From positions 1,612,001 to 1,676,000 of the forward strand of contig NZ_CP094357.1 of NCBI RefSeq assembly GCF_014779555.2: DNA of 64,000 bases, written 5' to 3'. Position numbers and translations under genes: made by a program. The stretch comes from Lysobacter capsici (GTDB lineage Bacteria > Pseudomonadota > Gammaproteobacteria > Xanthomonadales > Xanthomonadaceae). This document shows positions 1-8,303 of the stretch, piece by piece (position 1 is the first letter of the stretch; every line of letters starts with the position of its first letter). The notes below the pieces were generated by a model. It was given only the letters and a program-made list of their open reading frames with translations, searched no databases and was not told where the DNA came from.

Positions 1-1394
1 CGGCCGCGCGGGTGAGCCTGATCGTCGGCGTGCTGGCGATCGTGGCGCTGACCGCCGGCATGCTGTGGTGGCTGATGGCGCCGCGCCAGCAACTGCTGTT
101 CGGCAAGCTGCGCGAAGCCGACACCGCCGAGATCGTGCAGTCGCTCAACGAGTGGAAGGTCCCGCATCAGATCATCGACGGCGGCACCGGCATCACCGTC
201 GCCGCCGACAGCGTGTACGAAACCCGCATGCGCCTGCTGTCGGCCGGCGTGCCGCGCGGCGGCCATGTCGGTTTCGAGCTGTTCGACGATGCCGATTTCG
301 GCGTCACCGAGTTCGCCCAGCGGGTCAATTACCAGCGCGCGCTGCAGGGCGAGATCGAACGCACCGTGGCTTCGCTGCCGGGCGTGCAGACCGCGCGCGT
401 GCATCTGACCATCCGTCGTCCGGGCATGTTCGTCGGCGATCGCGAAAGCTCCAAGGCCTCGGTCGCGGTGGCGATGAATCCCGGCGAGACCCTGGCGCGA
501 CCGCAGGTGCAGGGCATCCGCAGCCTGGTCGCCTCGGCGGTGGAAGGGCTGGCCGTGGCCGACGTGTCGGTGCTCGATTCCAACGGCACCTTGCTGGCCG
601 GCGGCGCCGACGGCGGGCGCGGCGCGATCGCGCTGGACGAACGCTCCGACGAGGAAGCGCGGCTGGAAGACCGCATCCGTCTGCGCGTGGTCGAACTGCT
701 CGGCCAGGTGCTCAACAACGAGGAGTTCAAGGTCTCGGTCGATGCGAGCCTGAACTTCGACGCGGTGCGCGAGGTCAGCGAGCGTCCGATCGCGCAGGGC
801 GACGACGGCAACGGCCTGCTCGCGCGCAAGCGGATCAATTCCAGCCAGGCGCCCGACGCCGCCGGCCGCAGTCAGAGCCAGGAAGAATCCGAGTACGTGC
901 ACGGCATGTCGCGCGAGGAGATTTCGCGCGCGCCGGGCCGGGTCGAGCGTTTGTCTGTCGCGGTGATCCTGCCGCAGCACCTGGACGAGCAGGAGGTCGC
1001 GCGGATCCATTCGCTGATCTCGGCCGCGGCCGGCATCGACACCAATCGCGGCGACCGCCTGGAAGTCTCGCGCCTGCCGAGCGGCAAGGTCCGCGCGACG
1101 CCGCCCGCAGTGGCCGCGTTGACCGCGCCGCAACCCGCCGATCGCGTCGCGCTCGCCGCGCCGCACGGCAATCTGATCGCCAACCGCTCGTTGCAACTGC
1201 AGCCGTGGATGCCGTGGGCGCTGGCCGGCGCGGTCGGCCTGCTGCTCGGCGCGATCTTCGCCTTCGCCGCGCAGCGCAAGCCGCGCAAGCTCAGCGCCGA
1301 AGAACGCGAAGCGGTGCTGGCCAAGCTGCGCGGCTGGCTGTCGGAAGGGCAGATGCCGGTCGAGCATCGCATCGTCGCGAGCAAAACCCCATGA
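1..1394 (+). CDS. fliF: Flagellar MS-ring protein FliF (5' end probably outside window)
   Basis: FliF forms the inner-membrane MS ring on which the flagellar export gate and rotor assemble. The reading frame is open from the window edge. A GTG at 12 gives 460 residues, but the frame runs back to base 3 and the usual cytoplasmic N-terminus is missing, so the true start is probably upstream. Visible are a first membrane segment (about residues 2-24), the periplasmic ring-building region with 'LPGVQTARVHL', and a second membrane segment near residues 400-420. Only about 45 residues follow that segment, shorter than the usual FliG-binding tail. The stop overlaps the next gene by 4 bp, so the two are translationally coupled. 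Family assignment is firm; the short tail is direct observation, its meaning inferred. Confidence 0.9.
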   Translation, partial: AARVSLIVGVLAIVALTAGMLWWLMAPRQQLLFGKLREADTAEIVQSLNEWKVPHQIIDGGTGITVAADSVYETRMRLLSAGVPRGGHVGFELFDDADFGVTEFAQRVNYQRALQGEIERTVASLPGVQTARVHLTIRRPGMFVGDRESSKASVAVAMNPGETLARPQVQGIRSLVASAVEGLAVADVSVLDSNGTLLAGGADGGRGAIALDERSDEEARLEDRIRLRVVELLGQVLNNEEFKVSVDASLNFDAVREVSERPIAQGDDGNGLLARKRINSSQAPDAAGRSQSQEESEYVHGMSREEISRAPGRVERLSVAVILPQHLDEQEVARIHSLISAAAGIDTNRGDRLEVSRLPSGKVRATPPAVAALTAPQPADRVALAAPHGNLIANRSLQLQPWMPWALAGAVGLLLGAIFAFAAQRKPRKLSAEEREAVLAKLRGWLSEGQMPVEHRIVASKTP

Positions 1395-1867
1395 GCACCC
1401 TGGGCGAACGCAAGAGCGCGCTGTTGCTGCTGAGCCTGGGCGCGTCCGACCAGCGCCAGCTGCTGGCGCGGTTGCCGGCGGCGTCGGCGCGCACCATCCG
1501 CGCGCTGATGCACGACCTGCGTCGCAGCCAGCTGCCGGCGGCGGAACTCGTCGACGCCTTGCTCGGCGACGAGATGCGCGGCCTGACCGCGCGCACCTCG
1601 CTGGACGTCGATCAACTGGTCGCGTTGTCGACCACCTTGCCGCATGCCTGGTTCGCGCGGGTGCTGTCGGTGTGGACCGGGGTCGATCGCAATTTCTGCC
1701 TGGCCTTGCTCGATAATCGGGTCGCCGCGTCGGTGCGCGAGGAACTCGATCGCATCGGCCGGATGCCGCCGAAGCTGGCCGATGCCCTGCGCGCCGAATC
1801 GCTGCAACTAGTGTCCGAAGCGATGGCCGTGCCCGTCGCCGCGTCGCCGGCCAGGGGGCGCGTGTGA
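1391..1867 (+). CDS. Miniature FliG-like protein
   Basis: This 158-residue protein occupies the position of fliG, between fliF and fliH. Normal FliG is about 330 residues with N, middle and C domains, the last carrying the charged torque residues. The N-terminus ('GERKSALLLLSLG') resembles the start of FliG N domains, and the rest is helical with a region ending in 'VREELDRIGRMPP'. I see no 'EHPQ' motif and no room for a complete torque domain. It starts at the ATG overlapping the fliF stop and ends overlapping the start region of fliH. I infer a FliG-derived adaptor under the MS ring rather than a torque-generating rotor protein. The assignment rests partly on gene order. Confidence 0.6.
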   Translation: MSTLGERKSALLLLSLGASDQRQLLARLPAASARTIRALMHDLRRSQLPAAELVDALLGDEMRGLTARTSLDVDQLVALSTTLPHAWFARVLSVWTGVDRNFCLALLDNRVAASVREELDRIGRMPPKLADALRAESLQLVSEAMAVPVAASPARGRV

Positions 1868-2541
1868 TGGAGCGCATTCCCGCCAGCCACGGGCGCATCG
1901 TCGACTTGTCGACCTTGTTGCAGCCGGCCGCGGCGCCGAACACGGCGCCGTCGCAGCCGCGCCCGGATCCGGCCGCCGAACTCGAACGCGAACGCAAGGC
2001 GGTGCTGGAGCGCGCCGAAGCCGAAGGGCTCAAGCGCGGCCTGCAGCGCGCCGACGAACAGATCCTCGCCAGCCAGCAGAAGGCCGAGGCGCGGATCGAA
2101 CAGGCGCATGCCGCGCAGACGCGCAAGCTGGATAACGCCAATGCACAACTCGCCGCCTTGCTGAAGGCCTGGCCGGCGGCCGCGGACGAACTCGACCAGC
2201 GCCTGGAAACCCTGTCGCTGGATATCGCGTTCGCCTGCGTGACCCGTCTGCTCGGCGAAATCGGCGCCGACGGCGAACTGATGAAGCGCTTGTGTCGTCA
2301 GGCCTTGAGCGAATACCGCCAGCGCCCGGTGACCGTGCGCGTGGCCGCGGCCGATGTCGAAGCGGTCAGCGAACTCGCGTCCGATGCCGAGGTGCGGGTG
2401 ATCGCCGATGCGCGCCTGAGCCCCGGACAGTGCCGCCTGGAAACCCACAAGGGCCTGTACGACACCAGCCTGGAAGTGCGGCTGGACGCGTTGAAGCAGG
2501 CGCTGCTGCGCAGCGTCGACGGCGGAGACGCCGACGCATGA
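1867..2541 (+). CDS. fliH: Flagellar export apparatus protein FliH
   Basis: FliH is the stator-like regulator of the FliI ATPase and links it to the C-ring. The 224-residue protein has a Pro/Ala-rich N-terminus, a charged coiled-coil stretch (about residues 38-90, 'ELERERKAVLERAEAEG') and a C-terminal domain with 'DARLSPGQCRLET', typical of FliH/SctL. A GTG at 1864 directly before the ATG is an alternative start; a G-rich Shine-Dalgarno at about 1855 fits either. It lies between the FliG-like gene and fliI and overlaps fliI by 4 bp. Confidence 0.85.
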   Translation: MERIPASHGRIVDLSTLLQPAAAPNTAPSQPRPDPAAELERERKAVLERAEAEGLKRGLQRADEQILASQQKAEARIEQAHAAQTRKLDNANAQLAALLKAWPAAADELDQRLETLSLDIAFACVTRLLGEIGADGELMKRLCRQALSEYRQRPVTVRVAAADVEAVSELASDAEVRVIADARLSPGQCRLETHKGLYDTSLEVRLDALKQALLRSVDGGDADA

Positions 2542-3869
2542 ACGCTTTGACGGCGCGCGCCCAGGCCCATATTCAACTTGCGCCGATGGGACGCAGGCTG
2601 GGCCGCATCGTCTCGTTCAACGGTCTGGTGATCGAAGCGCTCGGGCCCGAAGCGCACCTGGGCGAATTGTGCGAGATCGAATCGGCCGCGCCGGGTCCGC
2701 GGGTGATGGCCGAAGTGGTCGGCTTCCGCGACGAGCGCGTGCTGTTGATGCCGTACGGCCATGTCGGCGCGATCTCCACCGAAAGCCATATCCGCGCGAC
2801 CGGTCAGCCGGTCACCGTGCCGGTCGGCGAAGCCATGCTCGGCCGGGTGATCGGTGCGTTCGGCAATCCGCTCGACGATCACGGCCCGATCACGTACTCC
2901 GATGCGTACCCGCTTTACCGCGAACCGATCAATCCGATGGCGCGCGCGCCGATCGACAGCGCGCTGGACACCGGCGTGCGCGCGATCGACACCTTGCTGA
3001 CCCTCGGCGCCGGCCAGCGCGTGGGCGTGTTCGCCGGCAGCGGCGTGGGCAAGAGCACCTTGCTCGGCATGCTCGCGCGCCAGGTGCGCAGCGACGTGAC
3101 CGTGTTGGCGCTGGTCGGCGAACGCGGCCGCGAAGTCGGCGAATTCCTGACCCACGCGCTCGGCGCCGAAGGCCTCAAGCGTTCGGTGGTGGTGGCGGCG
3201 ACCTCCGACGAACCGGCGCTGCTGCGCGCGCATGCCGCCCACGCCGCGCACGCGATCGCCGAATACTTCCGCGACCAGGGCCGCTCGGTGCTGCTGATCG
3301 TCGATTCGATGACCCGCTTCGCCATGGCCCAGCGCGAGATCGGCCTGGCGATCGGCGAGCCGCCGACCTTTCGTGGCTACACCCCGTCGGTGTTCAGCCA
3401 ATTGCCGAAATTGCTCGAACGTTGCGGGCGTTTGCGCGGCGGCGGTTCGATCTCGGGCATCTACAGCGTGCTGGTCGAAGGCGACGACATGAACGAGCCG
3501 GTCACCGATCACATGCGCGCGATTCTCGACGGCCATATCGTGTTGACCCGCGACCTGGCCGCGCGCGGCCACCATCCGGCGATCGACCTGCTGCAAAGCA
3601 CCAGCCGCCTGATGAGTCAGGTCGCCAGCGAATCCGAACAGGCCATCGCCCGCGATGCGCGCAAGCAGATCGCCGCCTATGCCGCATCGCGCGATCTGAT
3701 CGAACTGGGCGCGCATCAGCGCGGGGCCAATCCGGCGCTGGATCGCGCGGTCGACCTCAAGCCGGCGCTGGACCGGATCATGCAGCAGACCCCGCTCGAA
3801 GCGACCGCGCGCGCCGAGGCCTATCGCCAGCTCGCCGTCGCGATCAAGCACGAAGACGGCGCGGCATGA
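2538..3869 (+). CDS. fliI: Flagellum-specific ATPase FliI
   Basis: FliI is the hexameric ATPase that energises substrate unloading at the flagellar type III gate. The 443-residue length is normal. Walker A 'GSGVGKST' lies at residues 167-174, followed by 'GERGREVGEF' and a Walker B-like 'LLIVDSMTRFA'. The arrangement matches F1-beta-like FliI/SctN ATPases. The ATG overlaps the fliH stop, and the gene's own stop overlaps fliJ. All catalytic motifs look intact, so export activity is plausible even though other parts of the cluster are reduced. A virulence-type SctN is less likely given the flanking flgD, flgE and fliA. Confidence 0.95.
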   Translation: MNALTARAQAHIQLAPMGRRLGRIVSFNGLVIEALGPEAHLGELCEIESAAPGPRVMAEVVGFRDERVLLMPYGHVGAISTESHIRATGQPVTVPVGEAMLGRVIGAFGNPLDDHGPITYSDAYPLYREPINPMARAPIDSALDTGVRAIDTLLTLGAGQRVGVFAGSGVGKSTLLGMLARQVRSDVTVLALVGERGREVGEFLTHALGAEGLKRSVVVAATSDEPALLRAHAAHAAHAIAEYFRDQGRSVLLIVDSMTRFAMAQREIGLAIGEPPTFRGYTPSVFSQLPKLLERCGRLRGGGSISGIYSVLVEGDDMNEPVTDHMRAILDGHIVLTRDLAARGHHPAIDLLQSTSRLMSQVASESEQAIARDARKQIAAYAASRDLIELGAHQRGANPALDRAVDLKPALDRIMQQTPLEATARAEAYRQLAVAIKHEDGAA

Positions 3870-4315
3870 ACCGCAAACCTTCCGCCGCCGTTTCGACCCT
3901 GCTGCGCTGGCGCGAATTCGAAGAAGCGCGCGCCTCGACCGCGTTCCTGCAGCGCTGCCACGAAACCCGCCAGGCGTTCAGCCGCATGCAGGAAGCGCAG
4001 GACGTGCTGCAGGCGATCAACGCGCGGCGCGAGGAACTGCTCGCCGCCGACAGCGTCGACCTGGTGTTGCTGCAGGCGGTGGATAGTTTCGAAGCGCAGG
4101 CATGGAGCCGGCTCGACACCCGCCGCGACGAACACGCCGCCGCGCGCCGGCAACAGGATGCCGCGCAGGACGAACACGTCGCCGCGCGCGCCCGCACCCG
4201 CGTGGCCCAGACCCGGCACGAGCGCCTGCGCGCCGGCGAACGCGATCAAGAGGAAAAACTGATGTTCGATCGCATGGCCGATCTGTACGCGAGTCACCGG
4301 AGCGATCGCGCATGA
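3866..4315 (+). CDS. fliJ: Flagellar export protein FliJ
   Basis: This 149-residue protein is highly charged and almost entirely helical, with Arg/Glu/Gln-rich heptads, as expected for the FliJ central stalk that inserts into the FliI hexamer and contacts FlhA. Sequence conservation in this family is low, so the call relies on size, coiled-coil character and position directly after fliI. It overlaps fliI and the next gene by 4 bp each. Confidence 0.75.
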   Translation: MNRKPSAAVSTLLRWREFEEARASTAFLQRCHETRQAFSRMQEAQDVLQAINARREELLAADSVDLVLLQAVDSFEAQAWSRLDTRRDEHAAARRQQDAAQDEHVAARARTRVAQTRHERLRAGERDQEEKLMFDRMADLYASHRSDRA

Positions 4316-5109
4316 TCAAACCCACCTCCATCGCCGCCGCGGCCTTGTTGCCGCGTCACAACGCGACCCCGCGCGAAGGCGGCTCCGATTTCAGTCGCTG
4401 GATCGGTTCCGACCAGGGCCGCGCGCCGGCCTCGGATGCGCCCGATGCCCACCGAGATGCTCAACGCGAATCGCGCGCGGCCGGCGACATCGATGCGCCG
4501 TCGTTGGCGTTCGACCTGGCGATGGCCGACAAGGCCGATCTGCTGCTGGAGTTCCACGTCAGCGGCCGCGGCGGCGAACAGGAACTGCTGGCCCTGCCGT
4601 GGCGGCTGTCGGCCAACGGCCGCCTGTCGCAATTGCTCAGCGCAACGCAGCGGCCGGGCGGGCAGGGCTTGGCCTCGTCGCCCGCGCGCGACGCCGCGAC
4701 CCGCGCCAACGCGAGCCTGGCCGATGCCTGGGTCGAATACAGCATTCGCCATTTGGCCCAGGCCGACGCGGCGTCGCCGCAGGTGTTGCCGATGCCGAAC
4801 CTGGCCGATCCGCTGCAGTCGAGCGCCGCGAGCTCCAGCGAATCCACCGCTTCGGCGAGCGCGTCGCGCAACGCATCCGACGGCGCGGCCGCGCCGTGGG
4901 CCAGCCGATTGCTGCGCTGGATCGAGAGCGAGGGCGGCGACGCCACCTTGTGGATCCGTGACTACCGACTCGACCCGGACGCCGCGCAACGGCTCAGCCG
5001 GCTGATGCACACGCTCGCCGAAGAACACGGCACCCAACTGCAACGCATCGTCGTCAACGGCCGCGAACACTGGCGCGCCGATCGCAACAGCTCACAGGAG
5101 AACCTCTAA
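4312..5109 (+). CDS. FliK-like hook-length control protein
   Basis: The 265-residue product is Ala/Ser/Asp-rich and low in complexity up to about residue 195. A compact C-terminal domain follows (about 200-260), with 'LDPDAAQRLSRLM' and 'LQRIVVNGREHW'. This layout, a disordered export region followed by a small folded switch domain, matches FliK. So does the position between fliJ and flgD. It is shorter than typical FliK (about 380 residues or more), which would imply a short ruler. Primary identity is weak, so it could be another exported substrate. It overlaps fliJ by 4 bp, and its TAA overlaps the flgD start. Confidence 0.55.
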   Translation: MIKPTSIAAAALLPRHNATPREGGSDFSRWIGSDQGRAPASDAPDAHRDAQRESRAAGDIDAPSLAFDLAMADKADLLLEFHVSGRGGEQELLALPWRLSANGRLSQLLSATQRPGGQGLASSPARDAATRANASLADAWVEYSIRHLAQADAASPQVLPMPNLADPLQSSAASSSESTASASASRNASDGAAAPWASRLLRWIESEGGDATLWIRDYRLDPDAAQRLSRLMHTLAEEHGTQLQRIVVNGREHWRADRNSSQENL

Positions 5110-5528
5110 TGGCCATCGACGCCATCGGCAGCACGCCGAATCCGCAGAACCAGGTCCTGACCCGGCAGAAGAGCATCGACCAGGAAGATTTCATCAAGCT
5201 GTTCCTGGCTCAGCTGCAGTTTCAGGACCCGCTGGAACCGGTCGACAACCGCGAGTTCCTGGCTCAGCTGGCCCAATTCACCTCGCTGGAGCAATCGCGC
5301 CAGACCAGCGAGAACACCAACGAGCTGTTGTCGATGAACGCCACCAGCCAGGCCCTGGCGCTGATCGGCCGCGGCGTCGACGTGCAAGGTCAGGCGATCC
5401 CGCTGACCGGTTCGGTCACCGCGGTCCAGTTCACCGAAAACGGCCCGACCCTGAGCGTCACCGACGCCAACAAGCAGGTCACCACCGGCATCCGCCTGTC
5501 CCAGGTCACCCTGGTCAAGCAGCCCTAA
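5109..5528 (+). CDS. flgD: Hook-capping protein FlgD, short form
   Basis: FlgD caps the growing hook and is needed for polymerisation of FlgE. The conserved N-terminal signature is clear: 'DFIKLFLAQLQFQDPLEP' at about residues 27-44, then 'EFLAQLAQFTSLEQ'. The protein has only 139 residues, whereas typical FlgD is about 220. The C-terminal Tudor/Ig-like region is reduced to roughly one small beta domain. It precedes flgE with a 78-bp gap containing two direct copies of TACCAAGCAG (5561-5570 and 5574-5583). Start ATG 5109 overlaps the upstream stop. Confidence 0.85.
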   Translation: MAIDAIGSTPNPQNQVLTRQKSIDQEDFIKLFLAQLQFQDPLEPVDNREFLAQLAQFTSLEQSRQTSENTNELLSMNATSQALALIGRGVDVQGQAIPLTGSVTAVQFTENGPTLSVTDANKQVTTGIRLSQVTLVKQP

Positions 5529-5606
5529 CCGACCGCCGCGGCAGCCTGAGTAAACCGTCGTACCAAGCAGCCATACCAAGCAGTCTTAAGTCGCAGGAGC
5601 GCGCTC

Positions 5607-6773
5607 ATGTTCCAAGCCTTGTTCAACAGCCTGTCGGGACTATTCAGTTTCTCGCGCGGGCTCAACACGATCAGCAACAACGTGTCCAACATGAACACGC
5701 CCGGGTTCCGCGGCAGCGATGCGTTCTTCGAGAACGTGCGCGGCGGTCTGGGCTCGCGCATCAGCGGCGAGGGCATGCGCACCGAACCGGGCGACATCCG
5801 CCAGACCGGCAACGCCACCGACATGGCGGTCGACGGCGAGGGCTATTTCATTCTTCGCGATCGCAGCGGCGAGTTGCACTACACCCGCGCCGGTCAGTTC
5901 CGTTTCAACGAGAAGGGCGTGCTGGTCGACACAGTGTCGGATTACGAGGTGATGGGCTACGACGGCGACGGCAACCTGGCCGCGATCGATCTCACCCCGA
6001 TGCGCACCTTGCCGCCGGAGCTGACCAGCAAGGTCAACTTCAAGGGCACGCTGACCCCGAGCATGACCACGCCGTACACGATCACCTCGATCGACGTGTT
6101 CGATTCCAACGGCACCGCGCGGCGCCTGTCGGCGGTGTTCACCCGCACCAGCGCCAACAACATGCCGGCCGAGTTCAACGTGGTGATCAAGGATTCCACC
6201 GACGCCACTATCGCCACGCATACCTTGAAGTTCGATACGCTCGGCACGCCGACCCGCGAGACCAACGAGTTCACCGCGCAGTTCGCCTTCGGCGGCGCCA
6301 CGCCGCAGCCGGTGACGTTCAACTTCGGCACGCCTGGCGGCTTCGACGGCATTTACTCGTTCAGCGGCGGCAGCGTCAACGTCACCGCGACGGTCGCCGA
6401 CGGTCACGCCATCCTCGGTTACAACGACGTGGCCTTCGACGAGAAGGGCGTGTTGCAGCTGTCGTATTCGGCCAAGGAAAAGCGCCAGGGCCCGCGTCTG
6501 GCGCTGGCCTCGCTGCCTAACGAAAGCTCGCTCAAGCTCGACGGCGGCCGCCTGGTGTCGGGGCCGAGCGTGCAGGACAAGGAACTCGGCCGTCCCGGCG
6601 AATCGCGTTACGGCCGCATCGTCGGGCGCAGCCTGGAACTGTCCAACATCGACCTGACCCGCGAGTTCGCCGACATGATCATCATCCAGCGCGGCTATCA
6701 GGCCAGCTCGCGGGTGATGACCGTGAGCAACGAGATGATCGAGCAGCTCTACAACAGCACGAGGGGCAGCTGA
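5607..6773 (+). CDS. flgE: Flagellar hook protein FlgE
   Basis: FlgE polymerises into the hook after export through the type III gate. The 388 residues begin with the flagellar rod/hook N-terminal motif ('GLNTISNNVSNMNTPGF', about residues 19-35). They continue with the FlgE D1 domain ('TDMAVDGEGYFIL') and end with the C-terminal signature ('LSNIDLTREFADMIIIQRGY'). The terminal polymerisation helices therefore look intact. A good Shine-Dalgarno (GGAG at 5596) precedes the ATG. The stop overlaps the next gene, continuing the operon. Because the hook gene is present and apparently intact, the cluster is not purely an export-gate remnant. Confidence 0.92.
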   Translation: MFQALFNSLSGLFSFSRGLNTISNNVSNMNTPGFRGSDAFFENVRGGLGSRISGEGMRTEPGDIRQTGNATDMAVDGEGYFILRDRSGELHYTRAGQFRFNEKGVLVDTVSDYEVMGYDGDGNLAAIDLTPMRTLPPELTSKVNFKGTLTPSMTTPYTITSIDVFDSNGTARRLSAVFTRTSANNMPAEFNVVIKDSTDATIATHTLKFDTLGTPTRETNEFTAQFAFGGATPQPVTFNFGTPGGFDGIYSFSGGSVNVTATVADGHAILGYNDVAFDEKGVLQLSYSAKEKRQGPRLALASLPNESSLKLDGGRLVSGPSVQDKELGRPGESRYGRIVGRSLELSNIDLTREFADMIIIQRGYQASSRVMTVSNEMIEQLYNSTRGS

Positions 6774-7543
6774 TGGCCGTGTTGTTGCCGGTGCGCTGGC
6801 ATGGCGCGAGCCGCCTGGCGCGTCTGCGTTCGCTGCTGTCGGCGCGCGGCGGCGAATGGCTGCGCGAGTGGTCGAGCGACAAGGCCGCGCTGGAGTTAGG
6901 CCTGGAACCGCTCGACAGCGGCGTCGGCGCCGGCCAGTGGTTCGCCACGCGCGCCAGCGGCGGCACCGTGCATGCGTGCATGGCGTCGGCCGCGTTCGAT
7001 CAACTGGGCCGGCGCCTGCTCGGCAGCAACGAATCCGACACGCTCGGTCTGGCCGAAGGCGTCGGCCGCCGCGCCTGGAGCGATCTGATGCGCGCCTGGT
7101 TCGCCGCCGCGTCCGACGCCGATGCGTTGAGCGACGCGGTCGCGCCGAGCGAACGCGCGCTCGCCGCGCGTCACGGCGTGGTCGGTCTGCTGGTGCAGGT
7201 GGCCGGCGTGCGCATCGCCTTGTACCTCGACGCCGGCGTCTGCGATGTGCTGGTGCCGGTCGACAAACCCGCCGCGGCGCTCGCGTTGAGCAAGCGCGGC
7301 GACGCGATGACCCAGGCGCAGGTTGGCCTGGACGTCGTGCTCGACTTGGGCATGGCCGAAATCGGCCAGGCCTTCGATCTGCGCCCGGGCGAAATCATTC
7401 GCACCGCGGTCAAGCTCGACACCGCATTGATCTTGCGTTCGGCGACCGGCGCGGCGCTCGCGCGCGGTCAGCTGATCGCCCAGGACGGCCAACGCGCCAT
7501 TCGTATTTCCTCGATTTCCATGCAGCAAGGGGCAACCTCATGA
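6773..7543 (+). CDS. FliM/SctQ-like C-ring protein
   Basis: The 256-residue protein ends in a SpoA (FliM/FliN C-terminal) domain, about residues 180-252, with 'LDVVLDLGMAEI' and 'LRPGEIIRTAV'. The region before it is poorly conserved. Classical FliM starts with an 'EIDALL'-type CheY-binding peptide and has a CheC-like middle domain; I see no such N-terminal motif here. In organisation it resembles SctQ of non-rotary type III systems. It is followed by fliN with a 4-bp overlap. I call it the cytoplasmic sorting/C-ring component; rotational switching is doubtful. Confidence 0.7.
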   Translation: MAVLLPVRWHGASRLARLRSLLSARGGEWLREWSSDKAALELGLEPLDSGVGAGQWFATRASGGTVHACMASAAFDQLGRRLLGSNESDTLGLAEGVGRRAWSDLMRAWFAAASDADALSDAVAPSERALAARHGVVGLLVQVAGVRIALYLDAGVCDVLVPVDKPAAALALSKRGDAMTQAQVGLDVVLDLGMAEIGQAFDLRPGEIIRTAVKLDTALILRSATGAALARGQLIAQDGQRAIRISSISMQQGATS

Positions 7544-7842
7544 AGAACAGTGCAGCCGCCGAAGTCATCCCGGCCGACAAGACCACCCTCGATCTGCGCG
7601 ACGCCGGCGCGCGCCAGGACATCGGCCTGATCGGCCACGTGCAGGTTTCGCTGGCCGCCCAGGTCGGCACGATCAATCTGTCGGTCGAGCGTCTGTTCGG
7701 CCTCAAGGCCGGCGACGTGATCGACATGAACGAAGCGCTGGAAGCGCCGATCACCTTGATGCTCAACGGCCGCGCGGTCGCGCGCGCCGAGCTGCTCGCG
7801 GTGGACGACCACTTCGGCGTGCGGATCCTGGAACTGGCGTGA
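7540..7842 (+). CDS. fliN: Flagellar C-ring/sorting-platform protein FliN
   Basis: The 100-residue protein is a single SpoA domain: 'IGHVQVSLAAQVGTINLSVE' (about 28-47), then 'LKAGDVIDMNEAL' and 'DDHFGVRILELA' at the end. FliN forms the lower C-ring and docks FliH-FliI. Length and sequence are typical, without the extra N-terminal part seen in some FliN proteins. It overlaps the FliM-like gene and fliO by 4 bp each. Confidence 0.9.
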   Translation: MKNSAAAEVIPADKTTLDLRDAGARQDIGLIGHVQVSLAAQVGTINLSVERLFGLKAGDVIDMNEALEAPITLMLNGRAVARAELLAVDDHFGVRILELA

Positions 7843-8303
7843 GCGCCGAGGCAACGCAAACCGCCGCGAAGCAGAGCGCGCCGAAGGCGACCACGCCTGA
7901 CGTTGCGCCTGTCGCCGCGCCCGCAACGGCGCCTGTCGTCGCGCCCGGCGCGGTGCACAGCGCGGCGCCGATCGGCTTTCGCGACGAGCACGCATCGGTC
8001 GCCGATTCGGCGGTCGGCGTGCTGCTGGTGTTGGTGGTGCTGCTCGGCGCCTGCCTCGGCGGCCTGCTGTTCGCCAAGCGCAAGGGCTGGTTGAACCGCT
8101 GGCTGCCGGCACCGAGCGGCGCGGCCGACGACGCCTCGCGCCTGCGCGTGGAGCAGGTGCTGCGGCTGAGCCCGCGCACCGTGCTGTATCGCGTGGCCGA
8201 CGAACGCAACCGTTATCTGATTCTCGAATCGACCGCGAGCGCCCAGCTCGGTCCCGCGCAACCTCTCGATCAAGCGACCCCGCCTCATGACCCGCACGCC
8301 TGA
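7839..8303 (+). CDS. fliO: FliO-like export gate assembly protein
   Basis: The gene starts at a GTG overlapping the fliN stop and encodes 154 residues. There is an Ala/Pro/Thr-rich periplasmic N-terminus, one strong membrane segment ('VGVLLVLVVLLGACLGGLLF', about 61-80) and a short cytoplasmic domain ending in 'DQATPPHDPHA'. FliO assists assembly of the FliP ring. The family is divergent, so the call depends on topology and on position between fliN and fliP. It overlaps fliP by 17 bp. Confidence 0.7.
   Translation: MSAEATQTAAKQSAPKATTPDVAPVAAPATAPVVAPGAVHSAAPIGFRDEHASVADSAVGVLLVLVVLLGACLGGLLFAKRKGWLNRWLPAPSGAADDASRLRVEQVLRLSPRTVLYRVADERNRYLILESTASAQLGPAQPLDQATPPHDPHA

Noticed and set aside
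2298-3851. Minus-strand open frame of 517 codons
   Set aside because: It is the antisense shadow of fliI, rich in His, Arg and Ala, without motifs or a ribosome binding site.
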